Notes under the pieces: model-generated
What the model was told of the DNA's origin: nothing
What the model saw: only the letters and a program-made list of their open reading frames with translations
Database searches by the model: none
Made by a program: the position numbers and the translations under genes
Part shown: piece by piece, positions 10,937 through 21,472 of the stretch
How the letters are laid out: each line of letters starts with the position of its first letter
How positions within the stretch are numbered: position 1 is the stretch's first letter
Assembly (NCBI GenBank): GCA_013399305.1
Contig: VXAI01000140.1
Coordinates: 1,667,394-1,731,393, forward strand
Source: Rostratula benghalensis
Taxonomy: Eukaryota; Chordata; Aves; Charadriiformes; Rostratulidae
Reading direction: 5' to 3'
Length of the DNA stretch: 64,000 nucleotides

Positions 10937-13425
10937 TCCTGAACAGAAAGCTGAACTGTGCACAACAAAGCCACATGGGTAAGGAGACTCACAGGTTGTT
11001 TGACCTTTGCAGTCTCCAAGAGAGATCAAAGTTCATCGGTGTCCTCTCTTGGTTTAGATGATGGGCAATACACTGTCTATGAATTCAACCACAGCTTGCT
11101 CTATGGAGAGAGGTCAGCCTGCACCACCTTCTTGTGCTTGTCCAGCCAGGCGGCCTTGGGACTGGGAGTTACCCAACACAAAACAAACAGTGAATTTATT
11201 TCATCACATGCCCTTATTTACTGGGAACAGGAAAGGTAAAAGACTGAATCACAGAGGTAGGGAATGAAGAACTGTTCCAGTTATTAAATACCATTAAAAA
11301 TTTCAGTGCAAAACTCACCTGTGTAATTGGGCCAGTATTAATTACTCTGAGTGAATGATTCAGATCTCTGCAGTGCTAAACACCAGCTACATACAACAAA
11401 CATCCTAAACCAGGGGAAGTTCAAAACAGACCACTTGAGAACAAGCAAAAATGAACCACTGGAAAGGAGATTACACTTACAACCATCCAACTGAGAGCAG
11501 AGCCAGGAAGTCCACATTCCCTCTTGCCCTAAACCATGCTCAGAGTAGGAGAAAGAGGACCTTCACACGTGCTGGAACTGCCTGGGAAGCAGGATCAAGG
11601 AGCAGGCACCACAGGAGGATGACCATGCTGGGACTACACTAGCTCTTGCTCCCAAGGCACAGGCACTTATTTCATTTCTCGAGCAGGGGACCTTTCTAGC
11701 AGGCAGCTGCAGCTACACCACGCAGTATGGCTCAGGCAGCACACAGGAGAGCTAGAAAATATGACAAGTTCTGGCATATAGAAATGCAATTCTGCATTAG
11801 CAAAGAGCAGGAAATCGTTCCAAAGTTACATCAAACACGAATAGTTTTGAAAAAGTTCATAATGCTTCAGTCCAAGGTCCAACAGCCACTCATCCATAAT
11901 GCCCCTATTGTGGCATCCATCTTCTGGCAGCTTTTAACCCAATTTCCTAACACTTAATATCTTTCACCTGTAGCCAAAGTGGTTTAATCTTGCTTTCCTG
12001 TGAGGAAGAACAGGCAGGAATTAAAAATCAGGAAGCTAGAGAATAAATGGATAATCAGCATCAAATACAAACTGCTGATACATTTTGCATGAAGGTATAC
12101 TTCATGGAGGTAAAGAACGCTCTGCTCAACACATCATGCAACTGCTAACTGACTACCTATAAAGCTTTCAATTTTTTGTGTTCTACTAGAAGATGGCAAG
12201 GGTTTAAGTTGCATCACTGATGGCTGGACTCCCACTGGGGACAGCGGAATGGCCTCTTCCAGAGAGGTATAGGTAGATAGTAAAACAAAGTGCTAAACCC
12301 ATGTGCCATCTGGGTTCTCAGGGGGCAACGCCTCCCTCAGTGCACATTTTCCTTGCTGAGAGCAACTTGCTGCTGCTCAAGTTGGTTCTTTGAGCTTTTA
12401 GACACAAATTACCAGTTTGGGTAAGGGAGGGGGCTTAGTACTTGTGCCCGCAGGAAACTGGGAAGGAGGGAGGAGACAGCTGACTAACAATTGTCTCATT
12501 CTTGGGAGTTCCAGATACCGAGTTTTTCATGCAGCATGTAATTATGTCACAGTGCTCTTTGCCAGAGCATACAGTGAAATTAAAGGGGAAAAAAAAACAA
12601 AACAAAATCCCAAAAAACAACAAATCAAAACCAGACAAATTCCTGGAAGACTTTTTTTTTTTTTTTGCTTGTCACTAGCCACCGCATCTAGAAGCAACTT
12701 TACATCACGATTAAAGTCTCTCCCAAGCTACCAGAAGCATTTTGTACTTCCTCTGAGGGGCTTGAAGGACCATTCTAGCCTGGTTTGGCCCACACAGCTC
12801 TTCCTCAGGTACAAGTGAGAAGAATCCAGGTTATAAATATACAGAGAATGGCTAACAACTCCAATAACAAGTTCTCAGGGTAGTTCCAACCAGAAGCCTC
12901 TACGAAACCTGAAGGAGCACAAGCAAAGTCAAGCTGTGCAGCTTGCCTCTCTTGAAACTCAACTTCCAGGTATCATAAAGCGTCGGTTGTGACACTGATA
13001 TGAATCATTATCTTCATGTAAACTTCATTAATATTTTTGCTGAGCACTTGGGCTCGGATCAAAACCATGTAAGACAGATTTCAGAAAAACAGGAAAATTT
13101 CCTTGCTCTCTTACATTAATTTTCACCTAAGTGAAGTGGTCAGTAACTAACAAGATGACACCGTTTCCTCTCGCCAACATCCCCAGCAGAAATCTGCTTC
13201 CTCCCATACTAGAAAGACTGAGGGCAAAGGAAAACAAATTCCTTTGGGTTTACATCTTCAAAAATATTCCCTCACACTTCACACCATGCATAACACAGGA
13301 TCTGCAAGGGGTCATTTGTTGTTGCTTCAGCATAGCCTATTATTTTCTACCCTGGCTGTTGCTTACCTGAAAGATTTTGCAATAACTGCAGTGGGGATTT
13401 CTGTTGTGTTCCCCCCACTTTCTGG

Positions 13426-13450
13426 AAAAAAAAAAAAAAAAAAAAAAAAA
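13426..13450 (+). repeat. Poly(A) homopolymer, 25 bases
   Basis: An uninterrupted run of 25 A. The sequence before it does not resemble a processed transcript or a known SINE/LINE 3' end, so I do not call it a retrocopy tail. Confidence 0.9.
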
Positions 13451-16400
13451 TTGTATATGCTTGAATACAGGACAACAGGAAACAAACCACGATGGTGCTT
13501 TTGAAAAAGAAGGAACACAAGGGGTCTCTGGGTACACAAATGTGCTTCTGTTTTCTTCAATAATGTTATTGAAGAGTATTTCAAATCCCAGTAAAATTGT
13601 AATCTACATTTGGCTATTTTTGGCCTTGCTTACTCACAAGGTGAGCTGTCAGGTTTGATGCGTGTGAAGAGCTGACAGATGCCAGCCTCTCTGCTTGGTC
13701 GAGTAGCTATATAGATTGAAATAAATCCCACAACTGTTTCCAGCTCTATCATAACAGCTAAAGACCAAATATTACAGGATACCAGGAAAATCAGAGCATG
13801 AAATGTAACAGAAGCATTAAGGAACTGAGTGATCCTACAGTTAAGAAAACAGGAAAGAACTGACTCAAAAGATGATACTGTTTTCTGAAGTTACATCTCA
13901 AATTTAGCATACAAGTGAAAGGTTTGCACTCTTGGAAGGAAGCCACATGCTTTACAGAGGGCTTTCAAATACTCATTCACAGGCATTCTTAATGGTCTGC
14001 CAACATAATACAGAAGGGGCATCCCCAGAAAGGGCAAAATTCAGACTGTCATGAGATAATTGAATTTTATGGTAGAGGAATGTCAGTAGTGACAGTAGGA
14101 GTAATAGGGAAAAAAAAAAAAAAACCAAACCAAACACAGATGACACATTCTAGCCACACAAGGAAAAACAAATGAATTAATCACATACAAGTCACATACA
14201 AATGAATGATCTCTCTCACACAGCAGAAACAAACAAACAAAAAAAACCCCAAACATAATTCAGTCAAATTTTAGCCAGAGGGATGGAAAAGGAAGGAAAA
14301 AAGAAGGAAAAAAAAAAAATACAGCTGCAACAAATATTAAACTATGGCTCTTTGCTTTAAAAGCTAACAGGGGATATTTAGGGATTATTTCTAACCCTTG
14401 CAGAAACTCTCTTCATATCTGCCCAGAGCAGTTTTGTTTAAGAAATGACAATGGCAGTGACAGTAGAAAAGCAAACTTCAAAATCAGAAAGTTTACATCT
14501 CGATTTGCAGCTCAGCACTTTCTCCCCTCCCACTTAATCCATTGTTTGAAACAGCTTGAATCAGGCTCTGATATAAATCAGCAATTATTATTATTACTTT
14601 TTAAAAGCTGAATTCCCAGTGAATACTACCCAACTATCTATTTCCTCCATAGGGCAAGGGTCTCTCAGTGAACACAAAGCCACAAAAAATAACAGAGTAC
14701 TTAAGATTTCGTCATGAGGCAGCCTAAGATCCATCTGCTTTGGAGGGGAACATCCATCCATCCCAGTGAGTCCAAAGAGGTGTTTCTGTTTCTCAGGAAA
14801 TCTTAAGGTTTACTGGAGAGGGAAGCACTTTGTCTCCACCAAGAGTTGATACAACACAGGACAGAGGGGACAAAGACATGATGACAAGTCAAGGAAGATG
14901 GATGCATTTAGATAGGGAGCCTAGCAGCAAAGACTGGCAAAGATGATACAAGTCACTGCTTGAGGAAGCAGAGGTAAGTCAAGGAGCCCAGAAATTAGCA
15001 GGCTGATTGGGAGCTCTCTCTATATAAAATCTGAGATCAGGCAAATTTCTGCCTTGACTGATCTTCCACAAGTAATTCAGTGTGTGTTGGTGTGAACCCT
15101 CCTCTCAGAAGAGAGCAGAGTAAGACAGAGAGAAGAGCCTAAGATCAGGAACGTCACAAAACTCAACCAACTACAAAGATTCTAAAAGCAGAGATTCCCA
15201 TCTCTTCCTCGGCCTTCAGGGCTAAATGAACTCCCTTGGGCCATCACAAAACTGCATCCCAATGCACCTGAGGTCGGAACTGAGGGAGGCTTTACTAGGC
15301 CCTTGTGATTGTAACTTGTATCAGAGGTGCTAGCGCTGACCCAAACAGAAAGTCTGGGCTATAAACTCAGGTGGGCAAGTTTTGAGGCCTCCCTTCACAG
15401 TGCTTCACAGAGCAGAGAAGCTGCAGTGGGGAAGGGTGCTGAGCTACAAGTGAGCAACCCATGGTCTGAAGTCCGCAGTCTAGAGGGCACTTAGGGGGAA
15501 AAGAAAACAGAAAGACAACTGCAATAACACAAATACAGAAAACAGAGCAAAACTGGAGATGGCAGCTTTGTTCCATACTCACGTTAACGGACACTGATGC
15601 TTAAAGACCAACTTATCCCCAACTCACCTTCTTCAGTCAGATGGTAGACAAGGTACATTTTCACTGCCAAAAGGAATCAAACTATAAATGCTTTGAAAAG
15701 GCTGGTGTGCAGCCTTCACAAGGTGCTGTTCAGCCATCCCCCAACAGAATCTAGCCAGAGCTGGTTAAACACTATTTCGAGCAGCATGGGTCCATACAAA
15801 TATTACAAACTGTGACTAGCAGCCAATGATCTGGTCTGAGCACAACAAAATAAAAACTGACCTGCTCAGTATTTCGTCACCCCTTACATTTTTGCTTAAA
15901 TCTCTCAGCACACAGGTTGTAATACGATGCAGAGCTACAGGAAAACAAGACATCGAAACTGTTCCTGTGAGGTTAAGATCAAGACAGGCTATTTCCAACC
16001 TTGCCTTTATTCAACTTTTCTTCTTGGAAAACCCCTCACAGATGTCAACGAGGCTGGCTGCCTATGACTGAGCATCCAGAACTGTCTTGCTTTGCCAAGT
16101 TCTCTCTCCCATTCCTGTTCTCATCTTCATCCGGCAAGGAACAGGGCAACAAGCTTTAAAAAGTCAGACAAAGAGACTGAAGAGACTTTGAAGAGTGATG
16201 TTTTGTGCTCCTGCCGATTGACATTCTTCCTTTCAGATCACCTCTGCATTACTGTCTGACCCACTAAGTAGCTGTCCCTGCCCTATTCGCTTGCTACGTT
16301 GGTGTCAGGAGGAGGAAAGAGTTCAGTGTCACATGAACTCATTTGGATTGCTGCCCTCAGGCAAACCCAACTACAGTGGAAGCCTTATGCAGATGAGTTC

Positions 16401-17253
16401 TAGTAAGCCGGAAGGGAAAGGAGGCCAGATTTCAGGGAGTAAACTGCTTACTATAAGCTAGATGAGCACAGCAGCACCAGGTGAGAGCTAGATTGCTCCT
16501 TACACCACAGCACAAAGCCCAAAATTAAGAATTATCTGCATGGGGATCTGTGTTGAATTGCATGCCTAACACTGAAGGGTTACTTAAATTCTAGTTTGCG
16601 TCTTTCTTGTATTCTCCAGCCAAGCTTCCGACACCAAAAAGCTGCAAGGATTGCCAGGAATTCTCTTATCATCAGTCTTGTCTCAAGTGCAGTATTTCAC
16701 ATGAACAAAAACAACTGGGTACAGGGGGAAGGGATCCAAGTCTAGGTGCATTCAGTCCAAATAACCAACTGGCAGAAAACTTCTATTTAGGAAAAAAAAA
16801 AAAAAAAAGGACTCCATTGTCTAGAAGATAAACATCATCATTTGTGCATTAGTTGTAACTCATTTACCTTCCTTATCCAAAGGCCTGTGTTTTCTTCTCC
16901 CAAGTGGATTTAGAAGCCAAGGCCTGAGCTTTTATACAAACAAGATAATGGACTCTAATGGCTTACCCTGATGCAATGTCATTTAATCACAGTAGCATCT
17001 CATTTTCCCTGCTGTATTCAGGGGAAAAAAATAGTGAAAAAGACCGCATCCACCTTCAACCATCTTACCTAAACACCTATTTCAGTTTTCAAATTACATT
17101 ATTCTCGTTGTAGTTTGATCTTCTCATGCTTTCTTCTTAGTAGACTCTTTCCTTTAAATTTAAGAAAAATAAATAAATCGATCTTTAGCTCCCCTATATT
17201 TCTCAGATCACTTTTTACTAAGTAGTTCTAAAAAAGTCTTTTGTATTTTTACG

Positions 17254-17309
17254 AGGTTTTGCTCATTGTTTTCTCAACTCAAGGTTTTGCTCATTGTTTT
17301 CTCAACTCC
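17254..17309. repeat. 28-bp tandem duplication
   Basis: Two adjacent 28-base units (17254-17281 and 17282-17309) begin AGGTTTTGCTCATTG and end CTCAACTCA or CTCAACTCC. They differ only at the last base. Near-identity implies a recent duplication or an assembly artefact. Confidence 0.95.
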
Positions 17310-18996
17310 ATATTTCTTCATAGAAAAACTATTCCTGTTAAATTACATTACTTTCATTTTTCATTTAAAATACCTAGTACTCAAGCAATGCTCCGAAATC
17401 TAGGAACAGGCAACCAAAACAAAAAACCCCAGCAAACAAAACTCAACCAAAAAACTCAAAACATGTAACAACTCAATACTGCAGTTGCTTTTTAAAGACT
17501 TTCCATCTTCTCTTCCCAAATTTCCCCAAATCCGTTCCCCCCAAGCATGGTTTCTTTTGCTTGCATTCTGTTTCCTTAACTGTTTTCTATTTATTTTGCT
17601 TGCTCCTAAATCCACACACTCCCAATTCTTTGTCAATACAATTTTTCCTCCATTGAGAAGGAGCGGACTAGAGACCCAATCAGACAGTACAGTCACTGGT
17701 GCTTCTCTACACCCCCAGTCAACAAACCCAGTCTGTCCAATTTCTCCTCCAGAACCCTTTACACCTATTCAGGCCACTAGGCCCACGCACTCAGTCTTTC
17801 CCTCTCCTCTTTCTCTTCTCTAGGCACTTCAGAAGATGAGTAGCTGCTTTCCCACAGTATTTCTCTTTGTGCCAAAGTACTACTCAGTTTGGTTTTCCTT
17901 ATTGTTAGTTGTACCCCACACAAGAGACCTGGTTTTCATCTCATCGTTACAGGAAGGGTATCGAGTAAACAATTAACACTGGCACTTCAGCAATCCCACC
18001 CATTTCACCAACAGGTGAGTATCACATGTGCACTCCACCCCATCTTACTCATAAGATTTAACTCTTGGGCTCTTTCCCTGTTGCTTTGTTTCTGCAACCC
18101 GCTCTTGTTCATGTTTGATCCTTCCCTGAAGCCTACCACTACATTTAGACAGGCTCAGCAGCCCCCATGTATCCTACCTATCAACACCCAAAGTTTCTGC
18201 TCGCCCACAGGGCTTCGCCTTTCTCTCTAGTCCATGAAGACTCTTAGCATCACATCTCTTCTTGCATTCCCCATCATAACTTCTTTTCTTTCACTTAGCC
18301 CAACTTTTGACAAAAATCCCAGGTGCTCCACATGGCTAGGAAAAACGAAGTAGGAAGTAACACACATACAGTAAACCCTGCAACTCTTTCAGAAAGGTGT
18401 AATTTCTCACGAGGAACGATAAAGCACTGGGGCCAAACCTCATGGCACTGTACCAGAGCACAGTCAGGCCTTAGTCTACCCATGCTGGGGTCAGCGTCAA
18501 CAGCTACAGAACACAGAGGTGGAAGACCAGACCATCTCACCTCTCCCCAAACAAAAAAAAACACCACATCTGTTCTTCAAGGTAACAAAGGAACAAGAAA
18601 GCAGGTGAAGAAGCCAGAAGAGTTGTAACTGCCAAGCAATGTCCAGCAAAGACTAAAGTCCTGACCATTCAATCCATTCCTTGGCTCCTTGCAATTGTAT
18701 AAGCAGTGCTATTGTAGAGGCAGTTATTTCTGTATGGACTCCTTTTCCTAGGGCACTCAGTGTTACCTTGCTTTTACCAGAGTCATCCCTCAATTAAGCA
18801 CCTAACAAATCCATGCACAACAACGATGATTTATTTCTTGATAGTCTGGCACAGAAGCATTAAAGTTGCCAGATAAAGCCTTTTGCCTCTGAAATTCTGA
18901 AACGTGCTGTTACTGAATGCCACACAGCAGAGCACAACAGCACTGTAAGCCAACATTGTCTGAAATAAAGCATTACAGGAAATACTTAAATCACAT

Positions 18997-19002
18997 TTTA
19001 TT
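18997..19002 (-). terminator. B3GNT2: B3GNT2 distal poly(A) signal
   Basis: AATAAA on the minus strand. A second copy lies 32 bases upstream at 19029-19034. A downstream GT-rich element (complement of 18922-18960) supports use as a cleavage/polyadenylation site. Confidence 0.7.
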
Positions 19003-19601
19003 TTTCAAATTCAAAAATAACAATTAGCTTTATTTGACATGGTACACATCTCACAGATTTAAAATATCATGCTCTATTTAAATATCTGAGTGACAACACT
19101 ATACAAATAAAATGTTACACAAAATATATTTAAGAAAACGTTTTGGTCTTCAATCTGAACAATAAATAGACAGGAACTTCATATATACAAAGGAAGCAAC
19201 CACTATTTAGAATAACTCTTATAAGCAAAATGTGGAAATATAGAAGAAAATTCGAGTTTTGAGAACATGTGTAACTACATGAGACATCATGCAACTTCAA
19301 AGTTTGTTTCAGAATTCAAAACTCTTAGGATCTGAGCAATTCTAGATTTGCTACTGCTTTATAGGAGATCAAACCATGCTCTCAATGTGCAATTTCAGTT
19401 ATTTGCATCAAATCAAGCGACCTGATCACATTTAGTGCCAAAACGAGAACCAGGACTGACTGGAGTAGCTTTTCACATAAATAACATGAGCAACAAGTCA
19501 GCTTTACCTCACATAGGCCTGAGGCAGGGCTCAGAGCTAACTGTACCTACTGCCCAGCATCAAACAAAACCTGTTCTTCCTTTTCCTATATATTTAGCTC
19601 T

Positions 19602-19607
19602 TTTATT
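19602..19607 (-). terminator. B3GNT2: Possible proximal poly(A) signal of B3GNT2
   Basis: AATAAA on the minus strand, about 640 bases after the stop codon. If used it would give a half-length 3'UTR. Nothing else in the sequence favours it, so it is only a candidate for alternative polyadenylation. Confidence 0.35.
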
Positions 19608-20243
19608 GGGTGTTTCAAATAGTACTCTGTTGTGGTTAAGTTTTGGGGTTTTTTAACTAATAAAGCATAATCTGATAAAAGGGTAAATCCTTCAGACACA
19701 GGCACACTTAGCAAAAAAAAAAAAAATTGCAAGAGAAAATACTGTTCTGGGGTGCCAAAAGGCTGAAATCTATAAATTAAAAACAATTCCAATAGTTAAG
19801 TTCTTAAGAGTGTTTCATACTTGAAGTAAATCTACATTCCTCCAATTTGTGAATTTTCAAATTGCAGTGCTTTCCACACACCCACGCACAAGCACTAGTA
19901 AAGGAAAAATTATCTTCCACCATCACAATTAATAAAGATGCATTGTAGCAGGCAATCCCTGTTTCCAATCTAGCTAAACCCATCACTGACAGCTAGTTAC
20001 ATCCTTGAAGTCCTTTTTAAATTTAAGACAAATATTGAAACATAATGACCACTAGGACAGTGGAAAAGTCAGGACCAAGTCTTCAAGCCATCCCCTCAAA
20101 TTTTAGTATTAATTCTCATTTTCAAAAGCACAGGAAAAAGTCTCCAGAGAAAATTAAACTATTCAACAGAGCTTCAATGGTCCACCAAGAAAGTCAGACC
20201 CAAACCTGGAAAGTTATTTGGACTTAAGACACTTAATATTACA

Positions 20244-21437
20244 TTAACAATTTAAGTGTGGATCTTGCAAGTGCGTCCAAATCTTAATCATTTCTTGAGG
20301 TTTTCTACTATGTACTAACATTAAGTTTGTGTACGAGCATATGTTATTTCTGTATTTTTCTTCGATATCAAATGTTTTGAAGCCTTTGTGTTTTTCCGGA
20401 GCAAGCCCAAGCTTCTGAAGGCACATTCCAGTATAAACATCATCAATAGGGTAAAGGAGTACTTGGTCAGATGCATTATTCAGTCTTAATGCCAGATTGC
20501 CGGAGTAGAGAAACCCACCGCCTCCCGCATATGGAGGATACGAACCCTCATAAACACTTTCTGGGATGTAGTACTTCAATTTTTTTTCTCTATGAGGTCC
20601 AGCATCTTTGATCACATCACCTACAAATAAGTCTTTGGCTTTGTCCTTTGATAAGCTCTTCAAGTAATCCAGGATCTGATGGGTATTCACAAAAACATCA
20701 TCATCACCCTTAAAGATAAACTGGACATCTGCACAACTGCTGCTGACCCACTTAAGAAACAGCACCTCTTTCAGAGTTAAATTGAAGAAAGTGTCTCTGT
20801 AGTTCCATAGGAGAATGTCTTGGTAGGTTTCACTCTCAAATTTTAGCATGCCTGAAAGATTAGGAAAATGATCCTCTGGTGGGGTCTGTCCAAGTAAGAA
20901 CACCCTTCTGACTGTCACATCCCCCGATTCTATTTCCTTGCCCCAGGATTCCCTAATTGCTTGCCTTCTATCAAAATGGGGTGTAAGTGACTTAATAGCC
21001 AGCAGCAGAAAAGGTTTATGTTTGCACTTGTTTGGCTGATCCATTAACAATGAATAATTTCTACATCTCAAATAAAGTAGGAAGTCTTTGAATCTGTCTG
21101 GCAAGTTTGCAAAGTCACTAACCTCTGAACGTACCCATGGGTCAGGGTCACAGGAACTGAGAACACTGGAGTTCAAAACTAAGTTCTCTTCCACAGTCAT
21201 ATTGGAAAGCAAGGCCAGAATAGGGTTGTAGAGCAGTTCAAGTTTCTGTTGTTCTTTGTTCCAATAAGCTTTGTGAGGAGTGTATTTTCTCCAGAATTTG
21301 CCGTGTGGTATAATAACACGGCCTTTTGCATTCTTCTCTTCGCTGCCACTTTTTGAGACTTCCACTATCACATAAATAAAAATGTTTACCATCATCAGAA
21401 TTCCCAGCAGCTTTAGTCTTCTGCGTCCAACACTCAT
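20244..21437 (-). CDS. B3GNT2: N-acetyllactosaminide beta-1,3-N-acetylglucosaminyltransferase 2
   Basis: The complete 397-residue frame equals the human B3GNT2 length and matches it along its whole extent. The enzyme transfers GlcNAc in beta-1,3 linkage from UDP-GlcNAc to terminal galactose, extending poly-N-acetyllactosamine chains on N- and O-glycans in the Golgi. Type II topology: basic cytoplasmic tail (1-9), one transmembrane helix (about 10-27), a stem, then the GT31 domain. Visible family motifs are FLLLAIKS (143-150), RQAIRESWG (158-166), the metal/UDP-binding DDD triad in KGDDDVF (243-249), YPPYAGGGGFLYSG (300-313) and PIDDVYTG (330-337), which holds the presumed catalytic Asp. N-glycosylation sequons are at N79, N89, N127, N193, N219 and N321. 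The start at 21437 is chosen because it gives the family N-terminus MSVGRRR; a purine is at -3. The whole frame is in one exon, as in mammals. No key residue is missing. Confidence 0.98.
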   Translation of the reverse strand: MSVGRRRLKLLGILMMVNIFIYVIVEVSKSGSEEKNAKGRVIIPHGKFWRKYTPHKAYWNKEQQKLELLYNPILALLSNMTVEENLVLNSSVLSSCDPDPWVRSEVSDFANLPDRFKDFLLYLRCRNYSLLMDQPNKCKHKPFLLLAIKSLTPHFDRRQAIRESWGKEIESGDVTVRRVFLLGQTPPEDHFPNLSGMLKFESETYQDILLWNYRDTFFNLTLKEVLFLKWVSSSCADVQFIFKGDDDVFVNTHQILDYLKSLSKDKAKDLFVGDVIKDAGPHREKKLKYYIPESVYEGSYPPYAGGGGFLYSGNLALRLNNASDQVLLYPIDDVYTGMCLQKLGLAPEKHKGFKTFDIEEKYRNNICSYTNLMLVHSRKPQEMIKIWTHLQDPHLNC

Positions 21438-21444
21438 TTCTCAT
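21238..21444 (-). other. Overlapping out-of-frame upstream ORF in B3GNT2 exon 2
   Basis: An ATG at 21442-21444, two bases into the coding exon and 7 bases before the B3GNT2 start, opens a 68-codon frame that overlaps the main CDS in another frame and stops at 21238-21240. The peptide resembles no family. It matters only as a possible translational brake that requires leaky scanning. Its -3 base comes from exon 1 and is unknown. Confidence 0.6.
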
Positions 21445-21446
21445 AT

Positions 21447-21472
21447 CTGGAAAGAGGAAAAAAAAAAAAAGG
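21447..21472 (-). other. B3GNT2: Splice acceptor of B3GNT2 coding exon
   Basis: The minus strand reads 13 T, then CCTCTTTCCAG, then the exon beginning ATATGAGAAATG. A strong polypyrimidine tract followed by CAG is a canonical 3' splice site, so the coding exon starts at 21446 and nearly all of the 5'UTR lies in an upstream exon. Confidence 0.93.

Larger units (their letters stand above)
10937..18966. other. Intergenic, AT-rich, no gene recognised
   Basis: About 8 kb directly downstream of B3GNT2. No coding exon or known RNA is recognised. Contents: A/T homopolymers (25 A at 13426-13450; shorter runs at 12649, 14111 and 14311), a 28-bp tandem duplication (17254-17309, listed separately) and scattered chance ORFs of up to about 130 codons. 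TMEM17, the next gene on this side in human, was not recognised and is probably outside the window. Confidence 0.6.
18967..20243 (-). other. B3GNT2: B3GNT2 3' untranslated region
   Basis: Minus-strand sequence following the TAA stop at 20244-20246. It is AT-rich with many ATTTA-type stretches, which is compatible with AU-rich-element control but not proof of it. Two AATAAA hexamers (seen as TTTATT on the plus strand) lie at 19029-19034 and 18997-19002. They are followed on the minus strand by a GT-rich stretch (complement of 18922-18960), so cleavage is expected at about 18965-18985 and the 3'UTR is about 1.25 kb. The exact end is inferred. Confidence 0.75.

Noticed and set aside
13400..13460. 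Processed pseudogene ending in the 25-base poly(A)
   Set aside because: The preceding sequence has no transcript-like or coding resemblance and no poly(A) signal at the right distance.
1..18966. TMEM17 or other neighbour exons
   Set aside because: Expected on this side by synteny, but no matching frame was recognised.
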